A DNA stretch of 64,000 bases from Trichomonas vaginalis G3 (taxonomy: Eukaryota > Parabasalia > Trichomonadida > Trichomonadidae), in the NCBI RefSeq assembly GCF_026262505.1, contig NC_067207.1, positions 25,078,082 to 25,142,081 on the forward strand, read 5' to 3'. Positions within the stretch are counted from its first letter, which is position 1. Every line of letters begins with the position of its first letter. Position numbers and translations under genes: made by a program. The notes beneath the pieces are model-generated. The model had not been told where the DNA came from. It saw only the letters and a list, made by a program, of their open reading frames with translations, and did not search any database. Below, piece by piece: positions 37,842 through 47,837 of the stretch.

Positions 37842-38007
37842 AAAATGCAAATAAATGGTTAATAATCCTTTATTTTAGAAGTTTAGTATTGTTTAAGTAT
37901 CTTTCCATTTTTAACTGCAAAGAAAATTTGATAAAAAAAGTGGATCTGTTTTAGACTATTTTTAATGGGAAAATCAGCAAACAATATAATTTTAATGTTA
38001 TCTGAAA
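37842..38007. repeat. Start of a third 3.57-kb unit, cut by element C
   Basis: Matches the first ~165 bp of units 1 and 2 up to TTATCTGAAA, after which units 1 and 2 continue TCATTAG and this one enters the A tract of element C. It fixes the left integration point. Confidence 0.9.
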
Positions 38008-38066
38008 AAAAAAAAAAAAAAAAAAAGGTAGTGGGGCTTCCAGGGGCTGCGCCCCTTCTAGCCCTG
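38005..38066. repeat. Left terminus of element C: A tract followed by hairpin
   Basis: 22 A (38005-38026, the first three shared with host sequence), then GGTAGTGGGGCTTCCAGG and a hairpin whose inner arm is GGGGC/GCCCC instead of GGCAC/GTGCC in A and B. Both sides of the stem changed together. Confidence 0.7.
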
Positions 38067-38105
38067 AAGATGTTTAGTATAATGAAGTTTTTATTCGGAA
38101 AATTG

Positions 38106-39074
38106 TTAGTCTTGTGGTTCATCTTCTTGAGTAGAGTCTTCTTCTTCAACATCAAAGTCATCTGGTGTATCGAATTGAATGTATGAAAGCCAAATGTTGT
38201 ATGTGTTTTCCAATTGACTTTCAAACTTGAGATACATTCCATGCATGAGTGTTATTTCAGTTTCAACGTAGAGTTGCTGATGTGGCTTGAAGACATGCAT
38301 GAGAATTGGTCCTCCAAATTCGTCCTTGAAAAACTTGCAGTAGCAAACATAAACTGAGATAGAGTCTCCTTCTTCAATGTCTTCTGCTTGGTTAACGAAA
38401 TGAATAGCAATTTTGCGTACTTGAATTGTGTTGTTGTCTGAGTAAAATAATGGTTTGAACTTGGGGTTGAGTGAGCTAAGACATTGCCATTTTGCTGTTT
38501 CTTGTCCGTACTCACGTTCTTCTTCGTCATCCTGATATCCGTAACTCTTTAATTTGAATTCGACACAAAACTGTTCGACTTTTTTTGCAGCTTTGGGTGG
38601 AAGACTTTCAATAAGCTGACATATAGTTCTGTCAAACACTATCTTTGTTATTGTTGGAAAATAGTTGACAATTGTGTCGCCTAATTCGAATGGGTCAGGT
38701 GTTTCTTTTTGTAGTTTGGTAAAGTCTGCAAGAACTTTGTTGAGTTGTTCACAATATTCTTTGTTAAAAGTTGCAGCAACTCTTTCTTCTGGCTTTGAAT
38801 TGAAGTATTCTTCAGACAATCTGAGTAGTATTTTGCGTAGTTCAGCGTTGCTGTGGTTCTTTGTAATACGGAGCTCGTTTGGTATTGTTTTTGGTAGTGA
38901 AAGTGGCTTTGGATTGAGCGAATTGCAGGACAAATTTGAATTTGAATTGTCTGTTCTGCTTGGAGAATGTGTAGATGCTGCAGTTTGATATTGAGGCTCT
39001 AAACCTGTGGGCGCTGAAAGTCTGCAAGCAATTTCTTCAGGTGAATTTGGAGCGAACACGCTAGCGAATGCCAT
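38106..39074 (-). CDS. 322-aa protein unique to element C
   Basis: Not recognised. A low-complexity Ser/Asn/Pro-rich N-terminus (from MAFASVFAPNSPEEIACRLS to about residue 75), a helical middle (ELRKILLRLSEEYFNSKPEE), a beta-rich C-terminal part (SISVYVCYCKFFKDEFGGPI), and a strongly acidic end (VEEEDSTQEDEPQD). It is the first gene inside the left terminus and faces outward. The other two elements lack it here; the promoter region to its right is 470 bp, far longer than elsewhere in the element. Confidence 0.55.
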   Translation of the reverse strand: MAFASVFAPNSPEEIACRLSAPTGLEPQYQTAASTHSPSRTDNSNSNLSCNSLNPKPLSLPKTIPNELRITKNHSNAELRKILLRLSEEYFNSKPEERVAATFNKEYCEQLNKVLADFTKLQKETPDPFELGDTIVNYFPTITKIVFDRTICQLIESLPPKAAKKVEQFCVEFKLKSYGYQDDEEEREYGQETAKWQCLSSLNPKFKPLFYSDNNTIQVRKIAIHFVNQAEDIEEGDSISVYVCYCKFFKDEFGGPILMHVFKPHQQLYVETEITLMHGMYLKFESQLENTYNIWLSYIQFDTPDDFDVEEEDSTQEDEPQD

Positions 39075-39546
39075 TAGACAAAAATAAACTGTTTTTTCGG
39101 ACTACTCATAGAAAAGTTTAAAATAAACCGTTTTCGTCAACGGTAACCCCCTCTATTTTTTTATTTTATTTAATAGTTACCGTTGGCAAACCGTTCCATC
39201 TCAAATATTGAATGAACTATAAACGTTTTTTGTTTTCTATATATACTTTTTTCACCATCGGACAAACTTTTGACAGAAAGGAGCTTACACATACTTTACA
39301 CTTGTCAAAATATTTTTAACATACGATAGTATATATTTGCTCGAACAAATAATGGTCTATCGTCAACGCTCATAGAGATAGACCCACTTTTCTAAAGTAT
39401 ATATTTGAGTACTTTAAAAAAATATTATAGAACGATATAACAAATATTTTACAAAACTGACAACACTTTGACCGAGTAGTTTTTTGAGCTGAACAAAAAG
39501 TGTCATATAAACATCTGTCAAAAACCGCTTTTTAACTTCACTTAAA
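39075..39546. promoter_or_regulatory. Long divergent intergenic region with inverted GTTACCGTT sites
   Basis: Separates the 322-aa gene from the 1068-aa gene. It contains AACGGTAAC (39138-39150 region) and GTTACCGTTGGCAAACCGTT (about 39175-39195) in inverted orientation around an AT stretch, plus several TATATA stretches (39238-39245, 39330-39336, 39400-39406). The last ~22 bp (TTTTTAACTTCACTTAAA before ATG) are also present in element B; the rest is not. Confidence 0.4.
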
Positions 39547-42500
39547 ATGCCACGTAAGCTACGTAAGAATATACGTAAGAGGAAGAGAGCATTGAAACAT
39601 CCAATAGTAAAACTGACACCACAACAACAGTTGCAACAACAAATGCTGAATGACCCCACTATGTTGCAACAAATGTCAAGCAATCCTATGCTTTTAAACC
39701 GAGTCATTGGTGCACAGAGTGGAGGTTTAAGAGCGGCACTTTTAGCGAAAATGGCAGGCTATGGTGGAGCTGCAGACGGAACAGCCTATAACCCTCAAAG
39801 TCAAATGAATTTGAGTTCACTCAAAAATCAAATAACAGATGTCAAAAAGTCAAACATAGACATACAGAAGCAAATAAGTGAAAACGAAAAGAAACTAGAA
39901 TATGACAGACACACAAAGAAACTCAATGAGTTAAACGTAGAGAAAAAGAAGAAAGAAGAACAACTGAAAGAACTAAGTACAGAGGAATATGCGAAAAAAG
40001 TGTCAGAAAAAGCAGCAGAAGTAGCAAAAATGGAACAAGATGTCATAAATTTGAAAAACCATACTACTCAATATAAAATACTGAAAGATGAAGAGATAAA
40101 ACAAAAAGCCCTGAAGACATATATGGATAGCGATGAGTATAAAAAAGAAGTTGAAGCAAATGTAAAGGCAGAAAAACTTTTACAGTTGCAAAACCAAACC
40201 GTACAGTATGAAAACTTAGCACAAGAAAGTAAAAATAACGACGCGGCTATGCAAAAGGCAATGAAAAGCGCAGAATATATAAAAGCTAACAATGACTGGT
40301 TAGATGCCCAAGCCAACGCTAAAGCAGCCCAGCTTATAGGGTCAATAAGGACAAAAATACAAGCGGATGAAGACAGTTCAAATGAAGCTTTAACAAATGC
40401 TGACTTTAAGAACGCCTTCGAAGCTCTTCATAGTAAGGTGAAACAAGTGAACGACTTCTCATCTGGAAAGAAACTGAAGTCTGAAGGTTTCGACAAAGAG
40501 TTAAAAGAAGTAGCACAAAATATGACGAAAATAACAGATGCAGCAACGAGACAGGCAGTTCAAAGTGCCTATGACGCCGTTAGAGCAACTGTTGTGAAAA
40601 GTCAAGAAAAAGAGTTACAACAGACCAAAACAGACCTAGTAAATGCTTTCTTAAGAACGAAAAGTCAGGTAGGACATTACGCTGCAGATGGAACATATGT
40701 GCCAGCTGGTGGAATTTATATACCACCAAACCCTCCAAGAGAAGCACCTGCACCAGGACTACCTAAAACATTTACATCGTCACATGGACACAGACACAGG
40801 CATGCACCAAAACCAACACAACAACCAACAGTTCAAAAACCAGCACAGCAACCAACAGTTCAAAATCCAGCACAGCAACCAACAGTTCAAAACCCTGCAC
40901 AACAACAACCACAAACAGAGCAAGGACATAAAAGAAGTAGAGAACAAGGAAACCAAGAATTCTTAAAAATGCTTAAAGAAGAGTGTGGTTTCCCAGATAC
41001 TGTTGACTTTAGTGACAGATATAAAGAAGCTATTAGAAAGTTCAAGGATGGAAATACTGACCCGAACCTATTTAGCTTTATGGCTCAGCACCAAAACGGA
41101 TATAATCTCAAACCTGGAAAATACAAGCTCGCTAAGGGATATGATTTAATAGCATATCATCCAAATGACATGGATGAATTTACTCCGAGATATTTGATGT
41201 CAGAGCTAAATGACAATTCAACTTTCGTCATGAAACGCGTAAAAAATAGAGACGGAACGAAAGAACAAAAGCTTATGAATGCGGATGACGTAGATAGGGA
41301 AATTGTTGAAAACGGTCTCGGAATATATGAAATGCCAGCAGATGAGGTACAAGAAACTCCACAGGAAGAAGTTCAGATACAACCAGACATGGAAGAAATA
41401 GTTCAGCAACAACAGCTAGAAGAGCCTGAAGGAAACGAACAAGTCACTCCTTTGGAAACTAACTTCACAGAACTAGATGAAGATTTGGAACAGCCGAAAA
41501 ATCTTGACCCTCAACAAGAGTATGCGGAGAATATGGAATATTTCCAAGAGTCTAAAAAAAATTCGGCTGACATAGTAGAAGAATATCGAAAAATGTTTGC
41601 CGACATACAAAAGACTCCAGCACCAGATGAAAATATTCAGCATAGAATGGAAGTACTGAAAGAAAATGTACACAAATACAACAACCCTTTTTACTTACGA
41701 GCATTTAACGTTCAATCTTCGGATGAACTCGGTGAAAATAAAAGGTTAAATTTCAAGAAAACATATAGAAATGAAACATTGTTTAAAGTTCATTCAGAAC
41801 CTAACCAAGATGGAAACAAACCTACTTTTGTTTCTGCAGACGATGGAACTACAATGAGATGGGGTCATAAAGCTAATCCAGATAGGTGGTTCATAAACTT
41901 ACAACCTCAATTCCAAGAAGTTGTAGACGCAATGGAAGAGAATGGTGAACCAGATATAGCTGGTATTTTCAGCGCGGCTTTAATGCCATTGAAAGATATG
42001 AAACATGCAGATATTTTGGACCAGTATGAAATGAACATGGCTGATGGAAATATAACACCTGACGTTCTAGAACATTTATCTCAAAGAACTACACAGAACC
42101 ATAAAGATGGTATATTTGGTGAAGAGTTTAGAAAGAAAGTTAGGGAGAGAGAAGGAAGAGAACCTATTGTACATGACCTTGCAAACGAAAGTTTACAAAA
42201 TGTCATAAAAACTTACTTTGCAGACAATGAACCGAGAAGGGATGAATATTTAAGAAAACTCAAATGGACAGTACCAAATGAAATGTTAGTATTGAAAAAC
42301 ATGTTCCTTGACAAAATAAAACCAACTACAGAAATAAACGACGCAAGACTGAAAGATTGGGTAAAAGCTTTCCCATTCACAAAAGATATAGTTGGTAACA
42401 TGGAAAGAAAACCAGAATGGCTACAAAAACATATATTTGGAAACGAGCTTATTCCATATGGACAAGCTCTGTTTGAAGAGCTTGAACCAGAAACTCAGGA

Positions 42501-42753
42501 AAGAGTCATGCAAACAATACGCAAAGACTCAAATACAGACTATGACAAACTCTTTCTAGGATATAGGTTACCTGAGATGGGCGACCAGAGCCAAAAGGCA
42601 AAAAGGACATGGGAAATTTGCAACATACTAGATGAACATAATGCAAAGATGCAACAACTTCAAGCAGAGGGCAATGAAGGAAAAAGAAGAGTTAAAAACT
42701 CAGTCAGGAAGAAAGTAAAGCTTGGTCCACGTGGGTTCTATTATGACATATAA
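39547..42753 (+). CDS. 1068-aa coiled-coil/Q-rich protein, intact, element C
   Basis: The largest element protein; the family is not recognised. Domains in order: a very basic start (MPRKLRKNIRKRKRALKHP), a Gln/Met-rich stretch (about 25-60), a Gly/Ala stretch LLAKMAGYGGAADG (about 68-82), a long helical coiled coil (about 90-250), a helical region to about 385, a His/Pro/Gln linker (SSHGHRHRHAPKPTQQPTVQ and repeats, about 410-465), an alpha/beta domain (about 480-600), an acidic Gln/Glu linker, and a C-terminal domain of ~400 residues ending LGPRGFYYDI. MAGYG matches the adenovirus-type protease consensus (M/I/L)xGx-G, which may be chance. It lies directly before MCP (32 bp), so a virion scaffold, core or DNA-condensing role is plausible. 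Confidence 0.6.
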   Translation: MPRKLRKNIRKRKRALKHPIVKLTPQQQLQQQMLNDPTMLQQMSSNPMLLNRVIGAQSGGLRAALLAKMAGYGGAADGTAYNPQSQMNLSSLKNQITDVKKSNIDIQKQISENEKKLEYDRHTKKLNELNVEKKKKEEQLKELSTEEYAKKVSEKAAEVAKMEQDVINLKNHTTQYKILKDEEIKQKALKTYMDSDEYKKEVEANVKAEKLLQLQNQTVQYENLAQESKNNDAAMQKAMKSAEYIKANNDWLDAQANAKAAQLIGSIRTKIQADEDSSNEALTNADFKNAFEALHSKVKQVNDFSSGKKLKSEGFDKELKEVAQNMTKITDAATRQAVQSAYDAVRATVVKSQEKELQQTKTDLVNAFLRTKSQVGHYAADGTYVPAGGIYIPPNPPREAPAPGLPKTFTSSHGHRHRHAPKPTQQPTVQKPAQQPTVQNPAQQPTVQNPAQQQPQTEQGHKRSREQGNQEFLKMLKEECGFPDTVDFSDRYKEAIRKFKDGNTDPNLFSFMAQHQNGYNLKPGKYKLAKGYDLIAYHPNDMDEFTPRYLMSELNDNSTFVMKRVKNRDGTKEQKLMNADDVDREIVENGLGIYEMPADEVQETPQEEVQIQPDMEEIVQQQQLEEPEGNEQVTPLETNFTELDEDLEQPKNLDPQQEYAENMEYFQESKKNSADIVEEYRKMFADIQKTPAPDENIQHRMEVLKENVHKYNNPFYLRAFNVQSSDELGENKRLNFKKTYRNETLFKVHSEPNQDGNKPTFVSADDGTTMRWGHKANPDRWFINLQPQFQEVVDAMEENGEPDIAGIFSAALMPLKDMKHADILDQYEMNMADGNITPDVLEHLSQRTTQNHKDGIFGEEFRKKVREREGREPIVHDLANESLQNVIKTYFADNEPRRDEYLRKLKWTVPNEMLVLKNMFLDKIKPTTEINDARLKDWVKAFPFTKDIVGNMERKPEWLQKHIFGNELIPYGQALFEELEPETQERVMQTIRKDSNTDYDKLFLGYRLPEMGDQSQKAKRTWEICNILDEHNAKMQQLQAEGNEGKRRVKNSVRKKVKLGPRGFYYDI

Positions 42754-42785
42754 ATCCAACTATTCTATATTTTTACTCATATGAA

Positions 42786-44371
42786 ATGTACGCCGCTCAG
42801 AATATAACGCCAACAGTTTTGGATGCTATGAATGGAAATGTTTCCGAATGGTATAACGAATGCGACAATGCCATTAGAAGGTCAGAAATAGTTCCTGGAA
42901 CTTACGAATATACAACTGCTGTTTCTTATGGAAACGTAGGTGAGTTTGGAGAAGGTTCTTCAACAACAGTAGATATTGCTTGCGACAGGTTTCATATTAT
43001 TTCTATTGACAACTCATTCTTATACGTGGAACAAGACATTGAAATAAAACCTTCTGCCAAGTTGTCTGACAAGAAAGGTTGCAATGGAATTTTCTATGTC
43101 GGATACCAATATGCTCCAGAAGTTTTCATGGGATATAAGATATATTCTAACTCTGACTTAGTTCAAACAGTAACATGGGCAAACTATGAATGGTTCGCTT
43201 TGAGAAACTCAGTACAACCACAAGCTAGAGAACAAACAGACCAGTATGCAACTATTGAGAAAATAAGAAGACTTGACCCTAACGTTCCAGGAGTTTATGT
43301 TAACCTTTCTGGTTCAGATGGAAATGCTGTCACTAAAGTAAAACTGAAACTTAGAGTTCCTTTGTCATCTTTCCTCATCTTCAGGTTTTTAAGATACTTG
43401 CCAAACTGGGCAGGAAAAATTTCTATCGAACTTACTAAAATAACTTAGTCATTGCACCAACACAAGACCCATTCACTCTTACAGACGTAAAGGGAGCAAA
43501 TAAAATGTCATTCGCCGACTTTTGCAAAAACAAAGTTGACTTAGACTTTGGTTTCTCAAACCTCAACACTGAAGTAAACTATTATTTCAATGCTGCTGGA
43601 GATGCTTGGGACCCAGTTAAGTTCACATGCGAAAAATTTGAATGCAAGAGAATAGAAAGCAGACTTGCAGTCTATATGTTGGACCCAGATATTTTGCTTT
43701 AGCTGCCAAATATATTGCAGTTCCACTTATGTTCCCTATACACCAAATATCTGTCAAAGACTTTGCAGGTGAAGTTGGAAACCAAAGTGCTGACCCAGGT
43801 GCAAGAACAGATATTGCTTTAACAACTGCATGATACTATGTTTGTACTGTTCAGACGAACTATAAATGACTATTCTTGTTTCTACAACCCTGGTATTAAA
43901 TATCATATAAACATAGATGGCAAATATTATCCAAGAGAAGAATATTCTACAGTTGAGGATATGAGGTCATACAACTTGACATTAGATGCTATGAACTTTA
44001 ACAACAACTTCACAACAACCATTAACCCTGAAATGCAAAGTTCTATTATGCCATATGTGAAAGTATGGACTCATACAGGAGGTCAAAAAACTCAATATAC
44101 AAATGGAGACCGTTCAAACTTTTGGCTTGGCATTCCATTTGCTGACTCAGAAGACTTTATGGGTGGTATTTCAACTGTTGGTACAGTTCAAATACAATAT
44201 ACTGGTGACAGAGACGGTCCAGATGAACTGAGAGCAAAGAAGTTTACAAAACCAATAGCACTTTTCACAGAAGATGCTCTTTTGAAGATTCGTTCGATGA
44301 AACCTGCTGGGGCTCCTCAGATTGGTATAACGACAGCTTCCATCGAGCAGATTTTGGCAGCAGGTCAGTAA
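42786..44371 (+). pseudogene. MCP: Major capsid protein, element C copy, three small deletions
   Basis: Begins MYAAQNITPTVLDAMNGNVS at 42786. Deletions of about 7 bp near 43435, about 5 bp near 43694 and about 11 bp near 43830 break the frame. The end region ADSEDFMGGISTVGTVQIQY to ITTASIEQILAAGQ is intact (stop at 44369-44371) and shows the true C-terminus. The start and end found here were used to bound copies A and B. Confidence 0.75.
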
Positions 44372-44684
44372 GTTGTTCTTGAACTGACTTCTCTCCGTCA
44401 AATATTGACAGTACGCCAGTTTTGACATAGTATTGTATTAAAAACTTACCTTTAGAAATATCGGTCAGTTTTGTTGTTATATTTTTGTCTGCTTCAAGAA
44501 CTTTCACCATCTCGGTTATACCAACTTTCTTTGCTTTATGAAAATATTTTGGTTCAGCAAAGACTGCTATTCTATAACATTTTCCATTGTTTGTGTAAAG
44601 AACTATTCTGTCAATGAACTTGTATTGTTTGTGTGTGTAAACTTTGTTCTGCTTCAATTCGAAGAGATACTCAAATACGTCCAT
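44265..44684 (-). CDS. Antisense 139-aa protein, intact, element C
   Basis: Intact copy of the gene described at 1476-1895, differing by few residues (KFLIQYYVK against KFILQFYVK). Overlaps the last 107 bp of MCP tail-to-tail. Confidence 0.6.
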   Translation of the reverse strand: MDVFEYLFELKQNKVYTHKQYKFIDRIVLYTNNGKCYRIAVFAEPKYFHKAKKVGITEMVKVLEADKNITTKLTDISKGKFLIQYYVKTGVLSIFDGEKSVQEQLTDLLPKSARWKLSLYQSEEPQQVSSNESSKEHLL

Positions 44685-44702
44685 CTTTTTATTCTAAGTA
44701 AA
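44685..44702. promoter_or_regulatory. 18-bp divergent promoter, element C
   Basis: Same spacer as 1896-1913, between CAT 44682-44684 and ATG 44703. Confidence 0.5.
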
Positions 44703-45284
44703 ATGTCATTTCCGAAAAATAGAAGCGTAAGTGTTTCAAAAGGTTTAATGGCGGTGGCAGATGTGAAGTTAAATTCACCAACTCAAACAAACAGTCAAAG
44801 TGTTGTTGTCAATGTCAAAGAAAGAGATGTTGAAGTGGGGAAACCATACGAAGACGAAGATGGTATAACAATAGTTCCTGTAAAAGAACAACCAACATAT
44901 CCTGAAGTTAGCAGAGACTTAAGTTCTGTTGCAGATATTCGAAATGACTACCAACAACTGAAAGACAAACTTCAAACTCAGGAGAAGATTTGTCAAGCTT
45001 TAGGTATAATGTTAAACTTGGTCGAACACAACCCTGTAAAAGTGAACTCATATGTCATCGCACCTCGTGAAGTTTTGAAAGAACTATTGAAACTTTTGAC
45101 AGAGGCAGACGATATAAACATCAAAGAAATAGAGCCCGACATTGCTTGCTGTGGTGTTTCATATAATGTCATTGACAAGATATACGTTATGAAAGGAGGT
45201 GAAACGTTGAACTTAAAATATAGTTTCCCAGACGTCATAAAAATATTTGACGACCACAACATTTCATTAAAATTTACTTGCTAA
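44703..45284 (+). CDS. 193-aa conserved protein, intact, element C
   Basis: The only unbroken copy. Order of parts: polar start, KERDVEVGKPYEDEDGITIV, a helix DIRNDYQQLKDKLQTQEKIC, then PREVLKELLKLLTEADDINI and a final FDDHNISLKFTC. The start is MSFPKN because the longer open frame upstream overlaps the opposite gene. The TAA is followed after 4 nt by the ATG of the penton-like gene. Confidence 0.65.
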   Translation: MSFPKNRSVSVSKGLMAVADVKLNSPTQTNSQSVVVNVKERDVEVGKPYEDEDGITIVPVKEQPTYPEVSRDLSSVADIRNDYQQLKDKLQTQEKICQALGIMLNLVEHNPVKVNSYVIAPREVLKELLKLLTEADDINIKEIEPDIACCGVSYNVIDKIYVMKGGETLNLKYSFPDVIKIFDDHNISLKFTC

Positions 45285-45288
45285 GTAA

Positions 45289-46095
45289 ATGGCAGAAGAC
45301 ATAGTGGTTTATACTATTACGACTAAAAACCCTGAGTCATATAATTCTATAACAACAAACTTACAAAGTCCTCAAGGACGATATTGTAAACTAACCTTAA
45401 ACACAATGACGACTAAAGCCTGTTTTGCTCTTTTGACACCAGAAGACTTTATTGTTGTGAATGGTAAAAAATACTCCTTTGAAGATACTTACTCAGATAT
45501 ACCACCAACAGGTTTTGTTGACTTATTTAATACTTTAAGGACGGATGTAACATGTGCTGCAACTAGAGCAGGTTTCATTATGTTTGGATGTCCGACTGAG
45601 TTTACTATAAACGATATGAGCTATAATACAAAACTTATTTCTGGTTTTTACTACCAACAGTTTCCTATAACAGGAAAAGGTGTCATACAAGGTCTATCTA
45701 TTCCATTGACTTTAAGCACACCTATTTTATATATTGTTTCAAACTTAGGTTCAAAGTGTTATTCGAATGTCGACAGAAACTATTATGACCAAAAGATACT
45801 TATGCGTATAAACAATACTTTCTCTGCTGGTTTGCCTATTGTTCATTCGAATGCAGAATTTTCAACCTTAGTGAACTCAAACACTTTGGCAAGTATAACG
45901 TTGACATTAGTTGACGCAAACTTTGTTCCTGTAAAACTTTTATGTCCTATGTATTTGTCAATGACGGCAGAAAGTTTCGAATTGGAAGATGCAACTGGTG
46001 AAAGTATTGTATTACAAGAACAACTTCAACAACAAATAGCTCAAGAACAACAAATGCAACAAATGGAACAAATGCAACAACAAAGTCAAGAATAA
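45289..46095 (+). CDS. Probable minor capsid (penton-like) protein, intact, element C
   Basis: 268 aa, same fold arguments as 2498-3304. Differs from A mainly in the tail (QQMQQMEQMQQQSQE) and in a few loop positions (RTDVTC, TLASITLTLVD). The shared A/T-block at 46096-46128 then leads to the helicase. Confidence 0.55.
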   Translation: MAEDIVVYTITTKNPESYNSITTNLQSPQGRYCKLTLNTMTTKACFALLTPEDFIVVNGKKYSFEDTYSDIPPTGFVDLFNTLRTDVTCAATRAGFIMFGCPTEFTINDMSYNTKLISGFYYQQFPITGKGVIQGLSIPLTLSTPILYIVSNLGSKCYSNVDRNYYDQKILMRINNTFSAGLPIVHSNAEFSTLVNSNTLASITLTLVDANFVPVKLLCPMYLSMTAESFELEDATGESIVLQEQLQQQIAQEQQMQQMEQMQQQSQE

Positions 46096-46128
46096 AAAAA
46101 TATTATTTTTTTTTTTATTTTTATAAAA

Positions 46129-47352
46129 ATGTACAGAATAGATGTTTCAGATTTTTATGACTTCCAAGCGTTCAGAAATATGTGTCCATTTAGAGACTAT
46201 AACAAAGCAGTCGAGAATTTGAAACGTTTAGTCATTTATGTTGACTCTGCCCCAGAATGTTATGTCATGAAAGAATGGGATGTTGTCTTTAACAAACCAA
46301 GAGCGACAATTGTGTCTGAACAAGAATGTAGACAGAAACTTAAGAAAATAAAAGTCGTACAAGTTGGCATGAAGATGTTAGATGCTTGGGATATCTTATT
46401 GTCAAAACTTGAAGATTTTTCAGTTCGTGGTATAAAGTTTTATACACCTTCTCCAAACTTCTATTCTATCTTCACTGGATATAAATATGAACAAGTAGAA
46501 TGGAAAGAAAATATTATAGAAGCTTGGTTAGACCATGTCAAAGAAATTATATGCAATGGAAACGAAAGAGTCTATGAGTATATCTTATGTTGGTTTGCAA
46601 ACATCTTACAACATCCAAGTGCTAAAAATGAAACTGCTCTCATTATAATTGGAAAACAAGGAACAGGTAAGAATACTTTCTTTACAGATATTTTGTGCAA
46701 ACTGTTAGAAGGTTATTCGAATCCGAATATGACAAACTTAGAAAACATCTGTGGCAAGTTTAACTCCTCAATAGAGAATATGAAACTTATAGTTTGCAAT
46801 GAACTTCAAAGTATAGATACAACAAAAGTTTTGAACTCAGATGCTTTGAAGAGTCTTATAACAGACAAAGTTGGAGTTGTTGAAAGAAAATATAAAGACC
46901 AAAGAGTTTGTGAAAATGTTGCAAACTTCATTATGGTTTCAAACAATACTGTTCCGATGAAGTTAGAAAGTTCTGACAGAAGATATGTAGTTGTCAGAAC
47001 GTCAGATTCTCATATGCAAGATACAGAATATTTTGACGACTTAGCAGAAACTTTGACATCTGACTTTTACAACCACTTGTTCTCATATTTTATGACATTA
47101 GATATTTCTAAGTTCAATCCAAGACAAATTCCATATACCGAAGAGAGACAAACATTGTTAGAAGCAAACAAGAGTGTATATGAACTGTTTATAGATGAAA
47201 CTGACTTTGTGTCATTAGATGAAAGGTCATTGTACGATGAATATAAACAATATTGTCAAGAATATGGTTATATGGCAGCTTCTAAACGAACATTCTTGGC
47301 AAATGTCAAAAATCTTTTAGATGTTCAGAACGGCGTATATACAAAGAAATAA
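46129..47352 (+). CDS. SF3 (D5/DUF5906-like) helicase, intact, element C
   Basis: Full 407-aa helicase. Walker A GKQGTGKN at residues 175-182, Walker B-like MKLIVCNELQ at 218-227, a motif B' region about 243-262, motif C NFIMVSNN at 266-273 and arginine finger candidates R284/R285. The ~120 N-terminal residues are not assigned; no primase motif is seen, so it differs from long primase-helicase fusions. It would unwind element DNA as a hexamer with the PolB-type enzyme of the same family of elements. Confidence 0.88.
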   Translation: MYRIDVSDFYDFQAFRNMCPFRDYNKAVENLKRLVIYVDSAPECYVMKEWDVVFNKPRATIVSEQECRQKLKKIKVVQVGMKMLDAWDILLSKLEDFSVRGIKFYTPSPNFYSIFTGYKYEQVEWKENIIEAWLDHVKEIICNGNERVYEYILCWFANILQHPSAKNETALIIIGKQGTGKNTFFTDILCKLLEGYSNPNMTNLENICGKFNSSIENMKLIVCNELQSIDTTKVLNSDALKSLITDKVGVVERKYKDQRVCENVANFIMVSNNTVPMKLESSDRRYVVVRTSDSHMQDTEYFDDLAETLTSDFYNHLFSYFMTLDISKFNPRQIPYTEERQTLLEANKSVYELFIDETDFVSLDERSLYDEYKQYCQEYGYMAASKRTFLANVKNLLDVQNGVYTKK

Positions 47353-47401
47353 TTTTTATGAGTAAATTTAAAAAAAATATTTTTTTTATCCGATAGAAAA
47401 G

Positions 47402-47821
47402 ATGACGAAATATATTTCAGTCAACAAATATATGTCAGGACTTAAAGAAGAACTAGACCCATTCGCTTATTTGAATGTTTACTTCTACCATTTTGAAAAG
47501 TCTTCATTCAGCAAAGTTTGGAACATCGAACCAGTTAAGTTTGCTATTGTGACTAAAAATGGTGCGAAATTTGAAGACTTAGACATAGAAGGTTTGTTAG
47601 CAGTCAAAGAAAATTTTGACAGAAGGTTCTCAAACCTTAAAGAAGGCAAAGCATACAAACTTGTTATACCTTATGAACCAAAGAAAGCAGACGACTATGA
47701 ATATTATGAGTCTAAGATAGTTGAAGTTCAAGGTAAATTGGGTAAAAAGATTTTAGAGTCTAAGCCAGTGTTTGCTCCTAAAGAGGAAGAGAACATTGAC
47801 ATTGACCCAGAAATGTTCTAA
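47402..47821 (+). CDS. Conserved 139-aa protein downstream of helicase, element C
   Basis: Intact; differs from copy A at few positions (SSFSKVW for STFDKVW, KKADDY for KKTDDY). Preceded by AAAAAATATTTTTTTTATCC, a variant of the A/T-block. Possible SSB-like acidic tail as noted for element A. Confidence 0.6.
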   Translation: MTKYISVNKYMSGLKEELDPFAYLNVYFYHFEKSSFSKVWNIEPVKFAIVTKNGAKFEDLDIEGLLAVKENFDRRFSNLKEGKAYKLVIPYEPKKADDYEYYESKIVEVQGKLGKKILESKPVFAPKEEENIDIDPEMF

Positions 47822-47837
47822 AAATAAAATTTTATTT

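Noticed and set aside
39547-42753. 1068-aa protein as a terminal protein for protein-primed replication
   Set aside because: Basic start and size do not identify a terminal protein, and no priming residue or family match is visible.
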